Below are positions 7,968-11,372 of a DNA stretch of 11,372 nucleotides, piece by piece. Numbering within the stretch: the stretch's first letter is position 1; each line of letters begins with the position of its first letter. The position numbers were made by a program, and so were the translations under genes. Where the stretch lies: contig CAMLRG010000173.1 in NCBI GenBank assembly GCA_946482335.1, positions 1 through 11,372 of the forward strand. The letters are read 5' to 3'. This DNA is from an uncultured Duganella sp. GTDB taxonomy: Bacteria; Pseudomonadota; Gammaproteobacteria; Burkholderiales; Burkholderiaceae. The notes under the pieces are model-generated. The model was not told the origin of the DNA, ran no database searches, and worked only from the letters and a program-made list of their open reading frames with translations.

Positions 7968-9019
7968 AGTATCCAGCAATCCTTCCCATCGAGGACGTCC
8001 TGGCACGTCTGGACGAATTCGACACCATCATCGACGCGCGCAGCCCGTCGGAGTATGCCCTCGACCATCTGCCGAACGCCATCAACTGCCCCGTCCTGGA
8101 CGATGAGCAGCGCATTGCCGTCGGCACCATGTACAAACAGGTCGGTTCCTTCGAAGCGAAAAAGCTTGGTGCGGCCATGGTATCCAGGAATATCGGCTAC
8201 CACCTCGAGACGCTGTGGCTGGACAAGCCGCGCGACTGGAAGCCGCTGGTCTATTGCTGGCGCGGCGGCAACCGCAGCGGTTCGATGGCGACCGTGCTGG
8301 CCAAGATCGGCTGGCCGGTCGTGCAGCTCGATGGCGGCTACAAGGCCTTCCGCGCCGCCATCAACACACAGCTGGAAAAGACCCCGGAGCTCGATTTCCG
8401 CGTCATTTGCGGCACCACGGGCAGCGGCAAGACGCGCCTGCTCGACACACTGGAAGCGATCGGCGCGCAAGTGCTGGACCTGGAACAACTGGCAGCCCAC
8501 CGCGGCTCAGTCCTGGGCAACATCCCCTGCCAGCCGCAGCCTTCGCAAAAAGCTTTCGAGACCTCGATCTGGGACCGCTTGCGCCGCTTCGATCCCGCGC
8601 TTCCCGTGTTCGTCGAATCGGAGAGCCGCAAGGTGGGCAGCCTGCGCGTGCCGGGCGCGTTGATGGAGCGCATGCGCGCTTCGCCCTGCATTGCCATGCA
8701 GGTGTCGCGCGAAAACCGCGTCAAGCTGCTGATCGAGGATTACCAGCACTTTGCCTGCAATGCCCCGGCCCTGAACGCGCAGCTGGAATTCCTCACGCAG
8801 CTGCATGGCCGCGAGCGCATCGAACGTTGGCAAGCCATGGCGACCGCGGGCGAGATGCCGGCGCTGGTCGATGAACTGCTGGTCGACCATTACGACCCGG
8901 CCTACCTCAAGTCCATCCACCGCAATTTCGTCCAGTACGACAAGGCTATCGAGCTGGCGCTGCCCGATATTTCTCCCGAAGCGTTTGTCGCCGCTGCGCG
9001 CCAGCTGCACGGCGTATAA
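7964..9019 (+). CDS. mnmH: tRNA 2-selenouridine synthase (SelU/YbbB)
   Basis: 351 aa against about 364 in E. coli. It converts 2-thiouridine at wobble position 34 of tRNAs for Lys, Glu and Gln to 2-selenouridine, by geranylation of the sulfur and then exchange with selenophosphate. N-terminal rhodanese domain (about 5-130): DARSPSEY, and the catalytic Cys98 in YCWRGGNRSGSM (97-108), equivalent to Cys97 of the E. coli enzyme. A P-loop domain follows with GTTGSGKT at 150-157 and conserved segments such as FVESESRKVG and LIEDYQHF. ATG 7964 overlaps the tesA stop, so it is probably translationally coupled; only a weak GAAGA-like Shine-Dalgarno lies upstream. The selenium donor gene selD is not in this window. 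The TAA stop sits inside the A-tract of the downstream bidirectional terminator. Confidence 0.95.
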   Translation: MKYPAILPIEDVLARLDEFDTIIDARSPSEYALDHLPNAINCPVLDDEQRIAVGTMYKQVGSFEAKKLGAAMVSRNIGYHLETLWLDKPRDWKPLVYCWRGGNRSGSMATVLAKIGWPVVQLDGGYKAFRAAINTQLEKTPELDFRVICGTTGSGKTRLLDTLEAIGAQVLDLEQLAAHRGSVLGNIPCQPQPSQKAFETSIWDRLRRFDPALPVFVESESRKVGSLRVPGALMERMRASPCIAMQVSRENRVKLLIEDYQHFACNAPALNAQLEFLTQLHGRERIERWQAMATAGEMPALVDELLVDHYDPAYLKSIHRNFVQYDKAIELALPDISPEAFVAAARQLHGV

Positions 9020-9053
9020 AAAAAGCCGGGATCCGCTTGAGCGGAACCCGGCT
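9018..9053 (-). terminator. Bidirectional hairpin terminator between mnmH and ppiD
   Basis: Arms AGCCGGG (9024-9030) and CCCGGCT (9047-9053) pair; one A-A mismatch and one T-A pair follow, then CCGC/GCGG closing a TTGA tetraloop. On the minus strand the stem is followed by seven T residues (complement of 9018-9024), a classic intrinsic terminator for ppiD. On the plus strand only a short CCTTT follows, so it is weaker for tesA-mnmH but probably still serves them. The ppiD stop is 20 bp from the stem, and the mnmH stop codon forms part of the T-tract. Confidence 0.85.
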
Positions 9054-9072
9054 CCTTTGGGGCTGAAAGCCT

Positions 9073-10974
9073 TTATTCGGTCTGCGTCTTGATGGTCGCG
9101 ACCGGACGCAGGATCTTGACCTTGGCTTTCTGCTTGATCGCCTCGATGTAACCCGCCATTTCCTGCGTTGCGACCACCTGACCGATGCGCTGGGCCTCCT
9201 GCTCGCGGCGCGCCTTGTCCTGCTCGGCAGGCTGGCCGACCTTGGCAATCCGGTACACGGCGTAGCCCGCACCTGGAACTTCCACACCAACGTAAGCAGG
9301 CAGTTTGGCCGCATCAGCTTTCATCACGGCAGCGAAAGCGGTCGGGTTGATGCCTTCGGGCTTGGCGCGGGAAATGGTCTTGGTCTCGCCGAAACCTGCG
9401 GCGTCGCCAGTCTTCCTGGCGGCAGCCAGCTTGTCCTCGCCGGCCTTCTTGGCCGCTTTCATGGCTTCTTCCATCGCCACGCGCTGCTTGATGGCGGCTT
9501 CCACTTCAGCCAGTGGCTTCTTGGCGGCCGGCTTGAATTCCACGATGCGGCCGGCGACCAGGGTTTGCGGTGCCACTTCGACCGCTTCCGTATTGCGCTT
9601 GTTCTTCAACACTTCATCCGAGAACAGCTTTTCCAGGAACTTCGCGTTGTTGAACGGCGCCGCGCCCAGCACAGGGTTGGGCTGACGGCTGACGCCATCG
9701 ATGGTTTCGACCTTCAGCTTCAGCTTGTCGGCAGCCGGCTTCAGGCTGTCGTACTGCGAGTACACGATGTCGGTGAACTGTTCCGACAGTTCGGAGTACA
9801 ACTTGCCGGCTTTCTGCTTCTTCAGTTCGGCGGCCACGTCGGCCTTCACTTCTTCGAGCGGCTTCACTTGGGCCGGTTTCAGGTCGGTGACGGTGATGAT
9901 GTGGTAACCGAATTCGGATTCGACCAGGCCACTGATCTCGCCTTGCTTCAGCTTCAGGATCGCGTCTTCCACCGGCTTGACGAAGGTGCCCTTCACCAGC
10001 ACGTCAAGGTCGCCACCCTGCTCCGCCGAGCCAGGGTCATCCGACTTGGCCTTGGCGATCTTGGCGAAGTCGCCCGGGTTCTTGCGCACTTCGGCCAGCA
10101 CTGCTTCGGCCTTTGCTTTGGCCGCGGCTTTATCGCCTTCGGCCTTGATCAGGATGTGCGATGCACGGCGCGCTTCCTCGCTGCCGAAGCGCTTCTCGTT
10201 GGCTTTGTAGTAGGCGGCGACTTCCTCGTCGCTGACAGCCACTTGCGATGCCACCGCGTCCGCATTCAGCACCATGTATTCGATCTTGGCCGATTCAGGG
10301 ATCTCGAACAGCTTGGCGTTCTTGTCGTAGAAGGCTTTGACCATCTCGTCGGTGACCTTCACGTCCGGCAGGAACTGGGAAAGCGGCAGCGCCAGTTCCT
10401 GTACTTCGCGTTCCTGCGAACCGAAGTCGGAAATGGCCTTGGCCACCGTGCGCGGGGCAAAACCGCTGCCCTCGATGCCCGCAGCAACCTGGCCCACCAC
10501 CATCTCGTTCCGGACCTGGTCACGGTGCATGTTCACGGACATGCCTTGCGCCGCGAGCAGCTGGGCATACTGTTCACTGTCGTATTTCCCGTCGGCTTTG
10601 AACAGCGGCAATTGGGTTGCGATGGTATTCGAGATGCTGTCTTCGCTCACCGTCATGTGCAAAGCACGGATTTCCGCGTTGACGGCGCGCTGGGCAATCA
10701 GCTGGTCCAGCACGTTCTGCTTGAATTCAGGGGTGTCGAACAGTTTCTGGTCGAACTGCTGGCCCATTTGCTGGCGCATGCGGTCCAGCTGGTTGCGCTG
10801 GGCGTTTTCCCATTCCTGCTGGGTCAGCGGATAGCCGGCCACTTTGGCGATCGTATTCGCGTCTTCGCCGAACAGCGTGACGCCGCTGACACCGACCAGC
10901 ACAAACGACGGCACAATCAGGAGCGCCAGGATAATCTGCATCAGTTTTTGATGCGTGCGTACAAAATCAAACAT
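9073..10974 (-). CDS. ppiD: Periplasmic folding chaperone / parvulin-type peptidyl-prolyl isomerase PpiD
   Basis: 633 aa, the usual PpiD size. Architecture: a short cytoplasmic N-terminus (MFDFVRTHQK), one membrane anchor at about residues 13-34, a SurA/PpiD-like chaperone region (about 35-265), a parvulin domain (about 266-367) and a Lys/Ala-rich, charged C-terminal region (about 370-633). PpiD helps newly exported proteins at the periplasmic exit of the Sec translocon. In the parvulin domain ASHILI (His273), SDDPGSAEQGGDL (311-323) and FGYHII (His358) are kept, but the stretch after GGDL reads DVLVKGTFVKP instead of the usual G-W/F-F pattern, so isomerase activity is uncertain; E. coli PpiD is itself poorly active. 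ATG 10974 fits the family N-terminus. An in-frame ATG at 11043 lies between the -35 and -10 of the predicted promoter and is rejected. No strong Shine-Dalgarno is visible at 10974. Confidence 0.94.
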   Translation of the reverse strand: MFDFVRTHQKLMQIILALLIVPSFVLVGVSGVTLFGEDANTIAKVAGYPLTQQEWENAQRNQLDRMRQQMGQQFDQKLFDTPEFKQNVLDQLIAQRAVNAEIRALHMTVSEDSISNTIATQLPLFKADGKYDSEQYAQLLAAQGMSVNMHRDQVRNEMVVGQVAAGIEGSGFAPRTVAKAISDFGSQEREVQELALPLSQFLPDVKVTDEMVKAFYDKNAKLFEIPESAKIEYMVLNADAVASQVAVSDEEVAAYYKANEKRFGSEEARRASHILIKAEGDKAAAKAKAEAVLAEVRKNPGDFAKIAKAKSDDPGSAEQGGDLDVLVKGTFVKPVEDAILKLKQGEISGLVESEFGYHIITVTDLKPAQVKPLEEVKADVAAELKKQKAGKLYSELSEQFTDIVYSQYDSLKPAADKLKLKVETIDGVSRQPNPVLGAAPFNNAKFLEKLFSDEVLKNKRNTEAVEVAPQTLVAGRIVEFKPAAKKPLAEVEAAIKQRVAMEEAMKAAKKAGEDKLAAARKTGDAAGFGETKTISRAKPEGINPTAFAAVMKADAAKLPAYVGVEVPGAGYAVYRIAKVGQPAEQDKARREQEAQRIGQVVATQEMAGYIEAIKQKAKVKILRPVATIKTQTE

Positions 10975-11021
10975 GTCGGCTATTTTTTCCGTATAGAGGA
11001 GGCTCGAAAACTGCTCGCGCG

Positions 11022-11050
11022 ATTTTACAGGGCAGTTGATCATGTTGCAA
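11022..11050 (-). promoter_or_regulatory. Sigma-70-like promoter of ppiD
   Basis: On the minus strand a -35 box TTGCAA (11045-11050, 4 of 6) and a -10 box TAAAAT (11022-11027, 5 of 6) are separated by 17 bp. Transcription would start near 11015, giving a leader of about 40 nt before ATG 10974. The promoter begins only a few bases downstream of the tRNA-cluster terminator, so ppiD should be transcribed on its own. Consensus matching only. Confidence 0.6.
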
Positions 11051-11053
11051 ATG

Positions 11054-11089
11054 AAAAAGCCCCACCGTCTTTTGGACTGGTGGGGCTTT
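11054..11089 (-). terminator. Intrinsic terminator of the tRNA cluster
   Basis: An 11-bp stem pairs 11056-11066 with 11079-11089; its core is AGCCCCACC against GGTGGGGCT, with a further GTC/GAC helix inside. On the minus strand the stem runs into five T residues (complement of 11054-11058). It lies 10 bp beyond the 3' end of the last tRNA-Asp and just before the ppiD -35 box. The other strand has only a short T run, so its direction is mainly that of the tRNA genes. Confidence 0.85.
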
Positions 11090-11099
11090 CTCGGGATTC

Positions 11100-11176
11100 T
11101 GGCGGAGCGGACGGGGCTCGAACCCGCGACCCCCGGCGTGACAGGCCGGTATTCTAACCAACTGAACTACCGCTCC
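11100..11176 (-). tRNA. tRNA-Asp (anticodon GUC), copy 2
   Basis: 77 nt with CCA encoded. The acceptor stem GGAGCGG pairs with CCGCTCC, followed by discriminator G and CCA ending at 11100. The D-arm TAGTTCAGTTGGTTAGA, an anticodon loop with GTC at 11140-11142 (read on the minus strand) and a T-arm with GGTTCGAGCC are all intact. It is the last gene of the minus-strand tRNA cluster and is identical to the copy at 11198-11274. Confidence 0.97.
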
Positions 11177-11197
11177 AGGTAGTGTGTGTGCGTTTGC

Positions 11198-11274
11198 TGG
11201 CGGAGCGGACGGGGCTCGAACCCGCGACCCCCGGCGTGACAGGCCGGTATTCTAACCAACTGAACTACCGCTCC
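11198..11274 (-). tRNA. tRNA-Asp (anticodon GUC), copy 1
   Basis: Identical over all 77 nt to the copy at 11100-11176, CCA included; anticodon GTC at 11238-11240 on the minus strand. The 21-nt spacer to the next copy (11177-11197) is GT-rich and has no promoter or terminator, so both should be processed from one precursor that starts upstream of tRNA-Val. Confidence 0.97.
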
Positions 11275-11307
11275 AGCATTCACAACACAGGTACTACAAC
11301 GTTTAAG

Positions 11308-11372
11308 TGGTGGGCGTTGAGAGGGTCGAACTCCCGACCTAATCCTTGTAAGGGATCCGCTCTACCAACTGA
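11308..11372 (-). tRNA. tRNA-Val (anticodon UAC), 5' end cut by window edge
   Basis: 65 nt are visible; about 11 nt of the 5' acceptor strand and D-stem lie outside. The 3' acceptor strand AACGCCC, discriminator A and CCA end at 11308. The T-arm holds AGTTCGACC, and the anticodon loop CTTACAA carries TAC at 11348-11350 on the minus strand. The reverse reading would suggest Thr (TGT), but the T-loop and CCA fix the orientation as minus. It is separated from tRNA-Asp copy 1 by 33 bp. Confidence 0.92.

Larger units (their letters stand above)
11099..11276. repeat. Tandem 80-bp duplication covering the two tRNA-Asp genes
   Basis: Bases 11099-11178 and 11197-11276 are identical and spaced by a 98-bp period. 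Identity ends within about 2 bp of each mature tRNA end, so what is shared is essentially the gene itself; the flanks and spacers differ. This fits an old duplication kept identical by function or gene conversion. Confidence 0.9.

Noticed and set aside
10975..11043. PpiD starting at ATG 11043 (656 aa)
   Set aside because: That ATG lies between the -35 and -10 of the predicted ppiD promoter, and the extra 23 residues would put a polar stretch before the membrane anchor; MFDFVRTHQK is the expected N-terminus.
9565..11157. A 530-codon plus-strand open frame across ppiD and into the tRNA-Asp gene
   Set aside because: It is antisense to ppiD, runs into a tRNA, and has a His/Leu/Phe-rich composition typical of a reverse-complement frame.
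11099..11276. Repeat pair considered as a CRISPR or mobile-element remnant
   Set aside because: Each repeat folds as a complete tRNA-Asp with an encoded CCA; there are only two units and no cas or integrase gene.
11308..11372. Reading the truncated tRNA as tRNA-Thr (TGT)
   Set aside because: That needs the plus strand, but the T-loop and 3' CCA are only correct on the minus strand, where the anticodon is TAC (Val).

Overview
The window is high-GC (GC clearly above AT, with G/C-rich third codon positions), densely packed chromosomal DNA of a betaproteobacterium. The protein flavours and gene order suggest Burkholderiales, most likely Oxalobacteraceae (Massilia/Duganella/Janthinobacterium-like). 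That placement is inference from recalled families, not from a search. I see no mobile elements, CRISPR array, prophage or transfer signature. This is core and housekeeping sequence rather than an accessory island, and no gap between genes exceeds 300 bp.

Layout. (1) 2-1441 (+) is the 3' part of a response regulator with a receiver domain and a long TPR region; its 5' end is outside the window. (2) 1443-5048 (-) is a fused 5-oxoprolinase (hydantoinase A + B type) whose stop lies 1 bp from the stop of gene 1. (3) 5103-6638 (+) is the bifunctional NAD(P)HX epimerase/dehydratase, divergent from the oxoprolinase across 54 bp that hold two back-to-back promoter-like -10 boxes. Both enzymes handle damaged or cyclised metabolites. 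(4) 6635-7339 (-) is a YbbA-type ABC ATPase. It converges on gene 3 with a 4-bp overlap, and its start codon overlaps that of the divergent tesA. (5) 7332-7967 (+) is tesA, a periplasmic SGNH esterase/thioesterase, and (6) 7964-9019 (+) is mnmH, tRNA 2-selenouridine synthase; they are joined by an ATGA overlap. (7) A bidirectional terminator hairpin at 9018-9053 separates mnmH from (8) ppiD at 9073-10974 (-), a membrane-anchored periplasmic folding factor. (9) A minus-strand tRNA cluster follows: Val(UAC), cut by the window edge, then two identical Asp(GUC) copies. It ends in a strong hairpin terminator just upstream of the ppiD promoter. The tRNA-Val / tRNA-Asp / ppiD order fits the lon-hupB-tRNA-ppiD neighbourhood known in betaproteobacteria.

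The genes run on at least five independent transcripts, with two convergent pairs (1/2 and 3/4) lacking any intergenic terminator and two divergent pairs (2/3 and 4/5) sharing very short or zero promoter space. I found no convincing new biological system. The most useful points are the overlapping divergent starts of tesA/ybbA, the leaderless-looking nnr start with its back-to-back promoter, the pairing of two metabolite-repair enzymes, and the ABC ATPase without an adjacent permease.
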